64,000 nt of DNA, from NCBI RefSeq assembly GCF_000703085.1, contig NZ_JNLL01000001.1:1178001-1242000 (forward strand). The letters run 5' to 3'. Numbering within the stretch: the first letter of the stretch is position 1; each line of letters starts with the position of its first letter. Under the pieces are notes generated by a model that was given only the letters and a program-made list of their open reading frames with translations, made no database searches and was not told the origin of the DNA. The position numbers and the translations under genes are program-made. The DNA comes from Persephonella sp. KM09-Lau-8 (GTDB lineage Bacteria; Aquificota; Aquificia; Aquificales; Hydrogenothermaceae). Shown piece after piece: positions 35,127 to 43,799 of this stretch.

Positions 35127-38100
35127 AAACTTCTTATCTTTCTGTTTCTAAAAGCAAGGATTATAACTATGCCAACAATTGCAACTGCCCAGTAAACCCA
35201 TGTTGGAATTGGAACTGGGTCTCCTGCTGCATAAGAGTGTAGTCCTGATAAATAGAAATTAACCCCAAAATATGTCATCAAAACAGAAGAAAACGCCAAA
35301 ACTGACATCACAGCAAAGGCGTAAGTTGAACGCATCCAGGGAACGAGCTTTGTATGTAAAACAGCTGTATAAACCAGTATGGTAACCAGTGCCCATGTTT
35401 CCTTAGGGTCCCATCCCCAGTATCTTCCCCAACTTTCGTTTGCCCATACACCACCCAGAAAGTTTCCTACAGTAAGTAGTGATAATCCAATAATCATAGA
35501 CATCTCATTTATTCTTGTAGCTTCCAGAATAGACAGTTCAATCTGTCTTTGTTTTTCGTCCTGAACTTTCGGATTTCTGATAATAAATAGAATTAATGTT
35601 ATAAATCCAAGTAAAGCCGACAGGCCTAAAAATCCATAACTGGCTGTTATTACAGAAACGTGTATTGTAAGCCAGTAAGATTTCAGAACAGGCACTATAT
35701 TAGTTATCTGGGGATCCATCCAGCTAAGGTGCGCAACAAATAATGTTAATCCAGCAAGAATTCCTGTTGAGGCAACAGCAAAAGGAGACTGTCTTGCAAA
35801 AACAATACCTGCAAGGGCAATAGTCCATGCTATATAAATCATTGATTCATAACCATTACTCCATGGGGCATGTTCAGCTATATACCATCTAAGCCCCAGA
35901 TTAAATGTATGGGCTATAAACCCAAGTATCATTATCCCCAGAACAACTCTGGTTGGCAGTTCCAACCTTAAAGAAGGTTTAATAAGTTTCGCAAATATGA
36001 GAAGTAATAAGGCTAATCCAGAGAATAGATACACAAATATTAATCTTTCAAAGATATTTAACCTGTTGTATAAAATCTCTGCCTTTATTTTTGTTTCTGA
36101 TGGATAGATATCCTTTCCATTTATCTTCTGGTAATCCTTTATCTCAGCAAGAACTTTGTCTGCTAAATCCCATTTGTTTTCTTTTATCCCCCTTTCAACA
36201 GCGGCAAAATAAGCAATTAAAAGCATTCTTACCTTTTCAGCCTCTTCTTTCGGAAAATGTTCAACGGCAGCTTTGGGACTATACCATGTATGGTTAGGGT
36301 CGTCCTTTTTAGGGAATATTCTAAATAATTCTCCTGTAAATACCATATATAAGATATTCATTCTCTCATCTATTTTTAAAAGCTCCTTATCAAACTGGTT
36401 TCTCTCAGCAGGTCTTTTCCTTCTTGCATAATCAACTGCATCTGCAAGTTTGTAATTCCCATCTTTATCAAAAGCATCTATAAATGCAAAATATTTGGCA
36501 TCTTGAGAAATACCCAGCATTTTTTTGATAGCTGGATGGGAAACCTTGATTATAGGAATCTGCTGCCAGTAAGATGGCATTACAAGCATTCCCAGAATTA
36601 TCTGGTTATGATCAAGACCAAAAAATGACCTTCTTTTTGAAACTTTATTTAAAACATCAATGGCAAGTGTATCTATAGGCTCTAATCTTCCATCTGAAGA
36701 CTGGGTAAGTAATGTTCCAAAATTATCTGCATGTTCTTTATTTATTTTTTTAACTTCTTGAATTGCTTCTTTAAGGTCTATCTTATGAGGATTTTCTGCA
36801 GCAACTACATTTCCCCAAAAACCTAAAAATGCAAAGACAAGAGCAACTTTCAACAGATTTTCAACCTTTAATCTTGCAAGTCTTCCAAATCTGGAATAAG
36901 GATTAAACAGATTTAAAAACAGTCCCAGTGCAAGCATAGCATATCCTATATAAGTTGGTATTTTTCCAGGGTCATGATTAACGGATAAAATTGTTCCTTT
37001 TTCGTCAGGGTCATAAGAGGATTGGAAAAATTTGTATCCTCCATACTCTAATGTGTGATTCATATATATTCTGTATTCAAACTCCCTATTATGCTGAGGG
37101 TCTTTTACAATAACAAGACTTTCGTAAGAAGAAGGGCTCATTGAACCTGGATATCTTTCCAAAATAAAATCCTTCAGATATATATAAAATGGTAGATATA
37201 TCTCTTTGGAACCCCATTGGAGAGTGACTTTAATATCACCTATCTGTATAGTTTCAGGTTCTCCAACAATATTTGACCTCATTCCCCCACCAAGCAGCTT
37301 TACTATTTTTTTCTGACCATCATAATCAACCTCAACAACAAGACCAGACTCTCCCTGACCAACCTTTAGAGAAGAATCCCTTTTAGGAACAACATCAACT
37401 TTTGCAGAAGGTAAAGCCTGACGAACGACAAACTGAATACCATGGACAACATACATACGCTTAGGAATAAGCTCCCCTTCTTTGTCTATTTCTCCTGATT
37501 TTTGAGTAGCCATCTCAAAATATCTTATTTTTTCATCTGATTTTATATAAAATCTTCCATCTTTAACGTAAATATAAAGGTAAGATTTTTTAGTATTTGC
37601 AGGAATTTCTTTACCAAAAGAAAGAATAAAATCTCCAAGGTCATAGTAATCCCCATACTTAAGAATTTTTTGCGTAGGCTGTCCATCAAGCATGAAAACA
37701 ACACTCATCATAGGAATACCGTTTTTAGCAGAAACAATTTTTTTCTCAGCATGGGGATAATAAGCTACATATCTGACAATAAGGTCTTTCCCATCAATAT
37801 CCAGTTTTTCTGTAAATCTATTAGTCCAATCGTTAATAGCAGAAAACAGAACCTTCTTTTCTTTTTTTACTGTTTTGTCTCCCTTTTGTGCAGTTATGCT
37901 TAAAAATGCATCTGAGGATAAAATCTGATTACTCTGATGACCTTCTCTGATATGCATTAATCCTTCATATCCCAAATATCTGGTCAGAGCAGCACCCAGA
38001 AATATCATTAGAAAGGAAAGGTGAAACATAAGGGCAGGCAGTTTCTTAAGCTGCCACATACGGTATTTGAAAATATTTCCAATTAGATTAATAGCCAGCA

Positions 38101-38275
38101 GTATCCACAGTATTTCAAACCATCTGGCACCATACACCAGTGCCCATGCCGTCTCGCTACCAAAATCATTTTCCACAAAGGTGGCAAACCCAATAGATAT
38201 AGCGAAAATAAGAGTTAGAAAAATCATAAATTCTATAGAAATAAGGCCATTCCAGACCTTTTTTATCATACTCAA
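35123..38275 (-). CDS. ccsBA: Fused system II cytochrome c synthase CcsBA (ResB-ResC)
   Basis: It exports heme and attaches it to CxxCH proteins at the outer face of the inner membrane. The 1050 aa join a ResB/CcsB part (about 1-470, four helices with a large periplasmic domain) to a CcsA/ResC part (about 730-1050). The tryptophan-rich heme motif WANESWGRYWGWDPKETWAL is near 945-965. The likely start is a TTG 9 nt after AGGAGG; ATG is two codons later. It probably matures NirS, NirN and NapB. The single-gene form is known from epsilonproteobacteria. Confidence 0.93.
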   Translation of the reverse strand: MSMIKKVWNGLISIEFMIFLTLIFAISIGFATFVENDFGSETAWALVYGARWFEILWILLAINLIGNIFKYRMWQLKKLPALMFHLSFLMIFLGAALTRYLGYEGLMHIREGHQSNQILSSDAFLSITAQKGDKTVKKEKKVLFSAINDWTNRFTEKLDIDGKDLIVRYVAYYPHAEKKIVSAKNGIPMMSVVFMLDGQPTQKILKYGDYYDLGDFILSFGKEIPANTKKSYLYIYVKDGRFYIKSDEKIRYFEMATQKSGEIDKEGELIPKRMYVVHGIQFVVRQALPSAKVDVVPKRDSSLKVGQGESGLVVEVDYDGQKKIVKLLGGGMRSNIVGEPETIQIGDIKVTLQWGSKEIYLPFYIYLKDFILERYPGSMSPSSYESLVIVKDPQHNREFEYRIYMNHTLEYGGYKFFQSSYDPDEKGTILSVNHDPGKIPTYIGYAMLALGLFLNLFNPYSRFGRLARLKVENLLKVALVFAFLGFWGNVVAAENPHKIDLKEAIQEVKKINKEHADNFGTLLTQSSDGRLEPIDTLAIDVLNKVSKRRSFFGLDHNQIILGMLVMPSYWQQIPIIKVSHPAIKKMLGISQDAKYFAFIDAFDKDGNYKLADAVDYARRKRPAERNQFDKELLKIDERMNILYMVFTGELFRIFPKKDDPNHTWYSPKAAVEHFPKEEAEKVRMLLIAYFAAVERGIKENKWDLADKVLAEIKDYQKINGKDIYPSETKIKAEILYNRLNIFERLIFVYLFSGLALLLLIFAKLIKPSLRLELPTRVVLGIMILGFIAHTFNLGLRWYIAEHAPWSNGYESMIYIAWTIALAGIVFARQSPFAVASTGILAGLTLFVAHLSWMDPQITNIVPVLKSYWLTIHVSVITASYGFLGLSALLGFITLILFIIRNPKVQDEKQRQIELSILEATRINEMSMIIGLSLLTVGNFLGGVWANESWGRYWGWDPKETWALVTILVYTAVLHTKLVPWMRSTYAFAVMSVLAFSSVLMTYFGVNFYLSGLHSYAAGDPVPIPTWVYWAVAIVGIVIILAFRNRKIRSF

Positions 38276-38362
38276 CAGCTTAAACCTCCTTTAAGGTAAG
38301 ACAAAATCTTATTCCTCATATATGAAAAATCCGTGAAAACAATAAATTAAACCTTTTTCCTA

Positions 38363-38390
38363 TAGACTTCAAATCAAAATCGGATAAAAT
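38363..38390 (+). promoter_or_regulatory. Sigma-70-type promoter of the MTH1187-like/rad50-like operon
   Basis: TAGACT, 16 bp, TAAAAT. The start would be near 38397, close to the AAGGAG at 38403-38408 and the ATG at 38416. Confidence 0.5.
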
Positions 38391-38415
38391 GTTTATAAAA
38401 AAAAGGAGATATATC

Positions 38416-38730
38416 ATGTCGGTATTAGTAGAGTTTGCCATGTTCCCGACAGACAAAGGCGAAAGTGTTAGTGCCTATGTTTCCCGTATTATAAAAATGA
38501 TAGATGAATCAGGAATTCCATATAAACTCACACCTATGGGAACGGTCTTTGAAACAGAAACAATGGAAGAAGCTCTTGATATAATAAACAAAGCTTATAA
38601 ACAACTGGAAAAGGATTGTAACAGGGTTTATTCTGTTGTTAAGTTTGATATCAGAAAAGGCAAATCAAACAGACTTGTCCAGAAGATCCAGTCTGTAGAA
38701 AAGAAGTTAGGCAAACAGGTTAGTAAATGA
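38416..38730 (+). CDS. MTH1187/YkoF-like (UPF0045) protein
   Basis: A 104-aa protein with the UPF0045 signature MSVLVEFAMFPTDKGESVSAYVSRI, then PYKLTPMGTVFETETMEEALDII, a ferredoxin-like fold that binds thiamine-like ligands in some members. The ATG at 38416 follows AAGGAG at 7 nt; a frame nine codons longer has no ribosome site. Its stop overlaps the start of the SbcC-like gene. Function in this organism is unknown. Confidence 0.85.
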   Translation: MSVLVEFAMFPTDKGESVSAYVSRIIKMIDESGIPYKLTPMGTVFETETMEEALDIINKAYKQLEKDCNRVYSVVKFDIRKGKSNRLVQKIQSVEKKLGKQVSK

Positions 38731-41408
38731 TTTTAAAAAGAGTTCGTCTCAAAAATTTCCTTGCTCATGATGATACAGAGATAGAATTTTCCCCTTCAGG
38801 AATAACTGTATTTATTGGAGAGAACGGAGCAGGAAAAAGCTCAATAATAGAAGGAATAGTTTACGGGATATTTGGAAAAACAGACAGGGGGAAATTAGAA
38901 GACCTTGTAAAATGGGGAAAAAGAGAAGCTATTGTAGAAGTTGAATTCCAGAAAGGAAACTCAGAATACAAAGTAGAAAGAGCAATAACTATTCGGGGCA
39001 ACAAAGGAAGTTCAACAGGAATTATTTATAAAAAGGAAAAAGGAAAATACAGACCCTACTATCAAAAGCATATATCAAGAGAAATTCCTAAAATAACAGG
39101 CATAAGCTACAAAACATTCCTATCCTCTGTTCTGGTAAAACAGGGGGATATAGAAGGTCTAATAGAACTGTCCCCAAAAGACAGGGCAAAAATATTTGAA
39201 GACCTTCTGGATATGTCCCTTTACCAGCTAATAGCCGAAAACATAGCCACAAAAAGAAGAGTTCTTCAGGAACAGGTAAAATGGCTTGAAAAGGAAACAG
39301 AGCAGCTGAAAGAACTGGAAAAACAGACAGAAGAACTACAAAAACAGCTTGAAAGCTTAAGAACCCAGCAGGAAAAAAAACAAAAAGAGTTGCAGCAATT
39401 AAACGAAGAACAGACAAAACTCCAGAAACAGATAGACCTCCTTCAATCAGAAAAAGAAAAACTAATTAAAACAAGAGCCCACATAGAAAAACTACAGGAA
39501 GTAATAAACATCAGCCAGAAAAACTTGAAATCCCTTGAAGAAAAAATCCAGCATATAAACAGAGAAAAAGAAAAACTTCCACAGCTAAAAAAACAGGTGA
39601 AAAAACTTAAACAACTGGAAGAAGAACTATCAAAACTTCAGGAGCTTAAACTATTACAGGAAAAAGAGAAAAATATTCAGGAAAAAATAGAAGAGTATAA
39701 CCAGAAATCTCAGAAATTAAGCCAGATAAAAGAAATCGGCGAGAGATACGAGCAAACAGAAAAAAACCTGAAACAACTACAGGAAGAATTTACAAAACTT
39801 CAAAAAATACAGGCAGAAAAACAGACCCTTGAAAAACAGCTCACAACTATACAGAAAAAACAACAGCAAATATTAGATAAACTCTCAGAGCTGTTACAAT
39901 CACTGCTAAAACTGAAAAAAAGCTATTTAATTCTCAAAGACAACCCCCTAACCATTGAGCAGTTTATAAAAAATAATCAGGATAAACTTGAAGAACTCAC
40001 AAAAATAAAGGAAGAACTCACAGAAAAAAAAGCAAAAATACAGGCAACAGGAGAAGAACTAAAGAAAAAACTAAAAAATATATCCTCAATAGAAGGAAAA
40101 TGCCCAACCTGTGATAGACCACTGGAAAAACATACCCAACAAGAGCTTATTCAGGAATTGGAAGAACAACTAAAAAAACTAAGGGCAGAATATAAAGAGC
40201 TAAACAAAAAAGATAAAGAAATCAGCCAGCAATTAAAAATAGAAAAGGAAGTTGAACCACTTTTACAAAAATTTAAGGATTTATTTGATAAATACTCTGA
40301 ACTGGAAAAAGAAAAAACAGACCTGAAAGCGAGAATATCAGTTCTTAATTCTCAGATAAAAGCAGTAGCAGACATAGAAAAGGACAAGCAGGAATTAGAA
40401 AAATTTCTCACAGAAAATAAAAATACATATCACACCTTTGTGGAACTATCCAGATACCTGAAAAACACAGATATGGATAGTCTAAAAAAACAACTTAAAA
40501 CCATCAAAAATGAGATACAAAAACTTACCCAGAAAATAAAAATCACAGACCAAAACCAGATAAAACAGGAGATAGAAGAACTAAAAAAAGCAGAAAAAGA
40601 ATATATTCAAATACTATCCCTTGTGGAAGAAAAGGAAAAAATATCACAGGAAATAGAAAATCTCCAGAGAACCATTAAGGAAAACACCCAAAAAATAGAA
40701 GAACTTAAACCAATGCTTGTTGATGAAGAAAAAATAGACAACCAACTAAAAGAATTAAAAGAAAAAAATAACCAGCTACAACAACAGCTAAAAGAGAAAA
40801 ATGAGCAACTAAGCCAGATACAGCAGGAATTAGGAAAAATAACCGGTCAGTTTGAAACCCTCCAAAAAGAAATCACAAAAACAAAAGAAGCCATTGAAAC
40901 TGCACAAAAAATAGAAGAAAAAATCAAAAAATACAAAAAGGTTGAAGAAGCTCTGGGACCCAAAGGAATACAGAAGATAATCAGAGATAATGCTTTATAT
41001 GAGTTACCAAGAATAACAAATATAATCTTTTCTGCCTTTGATTTTCCATTCCAGCAGGTTAAATTTTCTGAAAATTTTGATATATCCCTTCTTGCACCTA
41101 CAGTTGAAAAAACAGACAGATATGTATCAGCCTCGGCAATCAGTGGAGGGCAAAGGGTAGCCCTTGGCCTTGCCCTCAGACTTGCAATAGGAAAGTTTTT
41201 ATCAAATAAAGCAGAATTTTTAATTTTAGATGAACCTACAGTCCATTTAGACCAGCAAAGGAGAAATGAGCTTATAAATATTCTGATTAATTTAAAGGAA
41301 AGAAAATTTGTAAGGCAGCTTATCATTGTAACCCATGATACAGAAGTGGAAGACGCCGCAGATAGTATTTACTATGTCGAGCGGGGAGTCGTAAAACCAG
41401 TTGGATAA
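38727..41408 (+). CDS. SbcC/Rad50-like SMC-type ATPase
   Basis: A DNA double-strand-break repair ATPase of 893 aa. Walker A FIGENGAGKSS is at about 30-40, long Lys/Glu/Gln coiled coils span about 170-455 and 470-740, and the zinc hook CPTC is at about 458. The C-terminal lobe has the ABC signature SAISGGQRVALGLAL, Walker B FLILDEPTVHLD and the H-loop VTHD. The size is nearer archaeal Rad50 (about 880 aa) than E. coli SbcC (1048 aa). The partner nuclease Mre11/SbcD is not adjacent. Confidence 0.92.
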   Translation: MILKRVRLKNFLAHDDTEIEFSPSGITVFIGENGAGKSSIIEGIVYGIFGKTDRGKLEDLVKWGKREAIVEVEFQKGNSEYKVERAITIRGNKGSSTGIIYKKEKGKYRPYYQKHISREIPKITGISYKTFLSSVLVKQGDIEGLIELSPKDRAKIFEDLLDMSLYQLIAENIATKRRVLQEQVKWLEKETEQLKELEKQTEELQKQLESLRTQQEKKQKELQQLNEEQTKLQKQIDLLQSEKEKLIKTRAHIEKLQEVINISQKNLKSLEEKIQHINREKEKLPQLKKQVKKLKQLEEELSKLQELKLLQEKEKNIQEKIEEYNQKSQKLSQIKEIGERYEQTEKNLKQLQEEFTKLQKIQAEKQTLEKQLTTIQKKQQQILDKLSELLQSLLKLKKSYLILKDNPLTIEQFIKNNQDKLEELTKIKEELTEKKAKIQATGEELKKKLKNISSIEGKCPTCDRPLEKHTQQELIQELEEQLKKLRAEYKELNKKDKEISQQLKIEKEVEPLLQKFKDLFDKYSELEKEKTDLKARISVLNSQIKAVADIEKDKQELEKFLTENKNTYHTFVELSRYLKNTDMDSLKKQLKTIKNEIQKLTQKIKITDQNQIKQEIEELKKAEKEYIQILSLVEEKEKISQEIENLQRTIKENTQKIEELKPMLVDEEKIDNQLKELKEKNNQLQQQLKEKNEQLSQIQQELGKITGQFETLQKEITKTKEAIETAQKIEEKIKKYKKVEEALGPKGIQKIIRDNALYELPRITNIIFSAFDFPFQQVKFSENFDISLLAPTVEKTDRYVSASAISGGQRVALGLALRLAIGKFLSNKAEFLILDEPTVHLDQQRRNELINILINLKERKFVRQLIIVTHDTEVEDAADSIYYVERGVVKPVG

Positions 41409-41449
41409 ACGAAATTGCATCTAATTATTGAAAATAAATAACAAAACAC

Positions 41450-41477
41450 TTGACACCCTGAAAATACTTAATATAAA
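41450..41477 (+). promoter_or_regulatory. Strong sigma-70 promoter of the HU gene
   Basis: TTGACA, 16 bp, TATAAA. The transcript would start near 41484, giving a 75-nt leader with a hairpin (41498-41527). Confidence 0.75.
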
Positions 41478-41497
41478 TTTAAAGTGTTAAGTATTTG

Positions 41498-41527
41498 CCC
41501 CGAAAAATTTAAAGGTAAATTTTGGGG
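41498..41527 (+). repeat. Hairpin in the 5' leader of the HU mRNA
   Basis: CCCCGAAAAATTT (41498-41510) pairs with AAATTTTGGGG (41517-41527): 11 bp with a two-base bulge and a 6-nt loop. It lies near the 5' end of the leader, 31 nt before the ATG, leaving the AAGGAGG free. It may stabilise the mRNA or take part in autoregulation. Confidence 0.55.
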
Positions 41528-41558
41528 AAAGAAAAATCTTTTTTAAGGAGGGTCAGAT

Positions 41559-41831
41559 ATGACAAAAGCAGAATTAGTAGCAAAGGTAGCAGCTCAGGCG
41601 GGGACAACAAAAGCTGCTGCTGAAAGATGTGTTAACGCATTCGTTGCAGCTCTCACAGAAGCTCTCGAAAAGGGTGAAAGAGTTGCTCTTCCAGGACTTG
41701 GCGTATTCAACGTAAAAGAAAGAAAAGCAAGAAAAGGAAGAAACCCAAGAACTGGTGAAGTTATCAAAATTCCTGCAAGAAAAGTTGTTACTTTCCACCC
41801 AGCTAAGTCTCTCAAAGAAAGAGTAAAGTAA
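41559..41831 (+). CDS. hup: HU-family DNA-binding protein
   Basis: A nucleoid protein that bends and coats DNA as a dimer. The 90 aa have the full HU signature [28 protein letters not shown] (about 46-73), with the DNA-intercalating Pro in the RNPRTG arm, and the standard N-terminal [11 protein letters not shown] strong promoter and AAGGAGG suggest high expression. It could be an IHF-like subunit, but the arm sequence is typical HU. Confidence 0.97.
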   Translation: MTKAELVAKVAAQAGTTKAAAERCVNAFVAALTEALEKGERVALPGLGVFNVKERKARKGRNPRTGEVIKIPARKVVTFHPAKSLKERVK

Positions 41832-41844
41832 GACTTTAATAAAT

Positions 41845-41868
41845 AGGGGGAGCTATTCCCCCTGTTTT
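41845..41868 (+). terminator. Terminator after the HU gene
   Basis: AGGGGGA / TCCCCCT stem with a GCTAT loop, then GTTTT. The short T run ends only 14 bp before the next gene's ATT start, so read-through into it is possible. Confidence 0.7.
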
Positions 41869-41882
41869 AAAAGGTAAGTAAA

Positions 41883-42614
41883 ATTAGATTAGACAAATTT
41901 CTTTCAAACTTAGGCTTTGGCAGTCGTAAAGAGGTCAAAAAATTAATTAAACAAAAACGGGTTAGAGTTAACGATAATATCATCAATAATCCGTCTGCTC
42001 ATATCAATCCTGAAAAAGATATCGTCTATGTGGACGAAGAACCGGTAACATATCAAAAGCATTATTACTTTATGTTCAATAAACCTTCCGGATATATTAC
42101 TGCTACAGAAGACAAAGACTATCCTACGGTAATGGAATTTTTTGAGGAAGTTCCTGTTTATAAAAGACTATTTCCTATAGGCAGGCTTGATATAGATACG
42201 GAAGGATTGCTTATAATCACTGATGATGGCCAGCTTGGGCACAGGCTTGCCCATCCCAAATGGGAAATTGAAAAGGAATACTACGCTGTTGTTAAAGGTG
42301 ATGTATTAGACATTGATTTTTCAAAATATGAAGAATCAGGAATAAAACTGAAAGACTACCAGACAAAACCATTCAAGGTAAAAGTTATTTCTACAAGCCC
42401 TGAAAAATCCGAGATACTCATTACAGTAAAAGAAGGTAAATACCATATAGTAAAAAGAATAATGGAAGCCCTCGGTCATCCTGTTTTGTATCTTAAAAGG
42501 GTTAGAATAGGAAATCTGAAACTTGACCCCTACTTAAAAGAAGGAGAATTTAGGGAACTCACCCCTGAAGAAATTAAAAATCTAAAAAGGCTTGTTAATC
42601 TTGAGCAAGATTAG
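41883..42614 (+). CDS. rsuA: RsuA/RluB-family rRNA pseudouridine synthase, ATT start
   Basis: It converts a uridine of ribosomal RNA to pseudouridine. The 243 aa begin IRLDKFLSNLGFGSRKEVKKL, a complete S4 RNA-binding domain (1-60), followed by the catalytic domain with GRLDIDTEGLLIITDDGQ (catalytic Asp near 104). Between the in-frame stop at 41868 and the S4 domain there is no ATG, GTG or TTG; the only plausible start is ATT at 41883, 8 nt after AAGG. A GTG start at 42030 would lose the S4 domain. RluB or RluE/F specificity cannot be excluded. Confidence 0.82.
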   Translation: MRLDKFLSNLGFGSRKEVKKLIKQKRVRVNDNIINNPSAHINPEKDIVYVDEEPVTYQKHYYFMFNKPSGYITATEDKDYPTVMEFFEEVPVYKRLFPIGRLDIDTEGLLIITDDGQLGHRLAHPKWEIEKEYYAVVKGDVLDIDFSKYEESGIKLKDYQTKPFKVKVISTSPEKSEILITVKEGKYHIVKRIMEALGHPVLYLKRVRIGNLKLDPYLKEGEFRELTPEEIKNLKRLVNLEQD

Positions 42615-43767
42615 AGTTCTGTCTTGGACTCTTTTTGATTTTGCAGAAACAATCTTTTCAGCTAATATTATTTCGGTCTTCTTTCCTTTATGGATAGTTT
42701 CTTCCCTTGGGGGAAGTTCATATCATTACTCATTTACCTATGCAATTTCCATATTTGTTTCAATAATCGCCGGAATTTTTCTGGGAAAAATAGCAGATGA
42801 AAAGGGTATAAAAGATAAGCTGTTTAAAATTTTTGTGGTCTTGATAATTATCTTGCTGCCGGCTTTTTATTTTACGGGTTCATTATGGAATGCCCTTATT
42901 CTTTTTTTCTTCCTTAATCTGATATACCAGCAAAGTCTTGTGTTTTATAATTCCTTATTATTTGATGTGTCTGATAACTCTTTAATCAGTGTTGTTTCTG
43001 GAATTGGAGTGGGTATAGGCTATATAGGAGCTATTGTAGGTCTGCTTATAACAAATTTTTTATCTGAAAATCCCCAGCAAAGTTTTTTAATTACTGCTAC
43101 TATTTTTGCGATATTTGCTCTGCCTTCTGTTATTTTTTTGAGAACGAAAAGGAATAAATTTAAAAAAATTCATCTAAAAGGTATTTTTACAGAAAAAGGG
43201 TTTTTGTTATTTCTGATTTCTATTTTGCTTTTAACTGATGCGGCACATGGTTTGATTGTATTTATGTCAATTTATTTAAAAAAGGTTTTCGGATTTTCAC
43301 AGGATAAGGTTATTTATACGATTGCTTTTGCTGCTATTTTTGCTGTAATTTCTGCTCCTGTTTCCGGATATGTTATGAAAAAGATTAAACCTGAGAAATT
43401 TTTAATTTTTGTTTTTTCAGGCTGGATATTGGGAATTGCAATGCTTTATTTTTCTAATAGCTGGTTTATTTATATAACTGCTGCATGGTTTGGGGTTATG
43501 ATTTCTGCATTGTGGACAACTTTAAGGGTTGTTCTTATCAGGATTTCTCCTGAGGAAGAACTTACAACAAGATTTGCTTTTATGTCTATATCTGAGAGAA
43601 TGGCCAGTGTTTTGTCCCCTTTAACATGGGGAGTTATAACCTATATTCTTGGTGAAACAATTTTTTCTTACAGAGTAGCTGCCGGAGTTATTGGATTATT
43701 TCCTTTGATTGGCTTAATTGTTTATTTTTATTTTCTGAAAAGGCATTTTTCAATTTTAGTATCCTAA
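42592..43767 (+). CDS. Major facilitator transporter, UMF1/Atg22-like
   Basis: A 391-aa membrane protein with about 12 helices. The opening SWTLFDFAETIFSANIISVFFPLW matches the DFAxSxF(s/a) start of the UMF1/Atg22-like MFS group, and GxLADxxG-like GKIADEKGIKDK follows helix 2. Substrate unknown. The start is a TTG inside the end of rsuA (23-bp overlap); another TTG is three codons further. Codon use is more T-rich than in neighbouring genes because of the hydrophobic content. Confidence 0.75.
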   Translation: MLILSKIRVLSWTLFDFAETIFSANIISVFFPLWIVSSLGGSSYHYSFTYAISIFVSIIAGIFLGKIADEKGIKDKLFKIFVVLIIILLPAFYFTGSLWNALILFFFLNLIYQQSLVFYNSLLFDVSDNSLISVVSGIGVGIGYIGAIVGLLITNFLSENPQQSFLITATIFAIFALPSVIFLRTKRNKFKKIHLKGIFTEKGFLLFLISILLLTDAAHGLIVFMSIYLKKVFGFSQDKVIYTIAFAAIFAVISAPVSGYVMKKIKPEKFLIFVFSGWILGIAMLYFSNSWFIYITAAWFGVMISALWTTLRVVLIRISPEEELTTRFAFMSISERMASVLSPLTWGVITYILGETIFSYRVAAGVIGLFPLIGLIVYFYFLKRHFSILVS

Positions 43768-43793
43768 AAAAGAAAGCCCTCTTCCGAGGGCTT
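43766..43793 (-). terminator. Terminator of the hydrolase/lipoprotein operon
   Basis: AAGCCCTC / GAGGGCTT 8-bp stem with a 4-nt loop. On minus it is followed by TTCTTTTTT, so it ends the minus-strand operon; on plus there is no T run and it would be a weak stop for the MFS gene. Confidence 0.8.
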
Positions 43794-43799
43794 CCCAGA

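Noticed and set aside
42030-42614. GTG start for the pseudouridine synthase
   Set aside because: It would remove the complete in-frame S4 domain encoded upstream.
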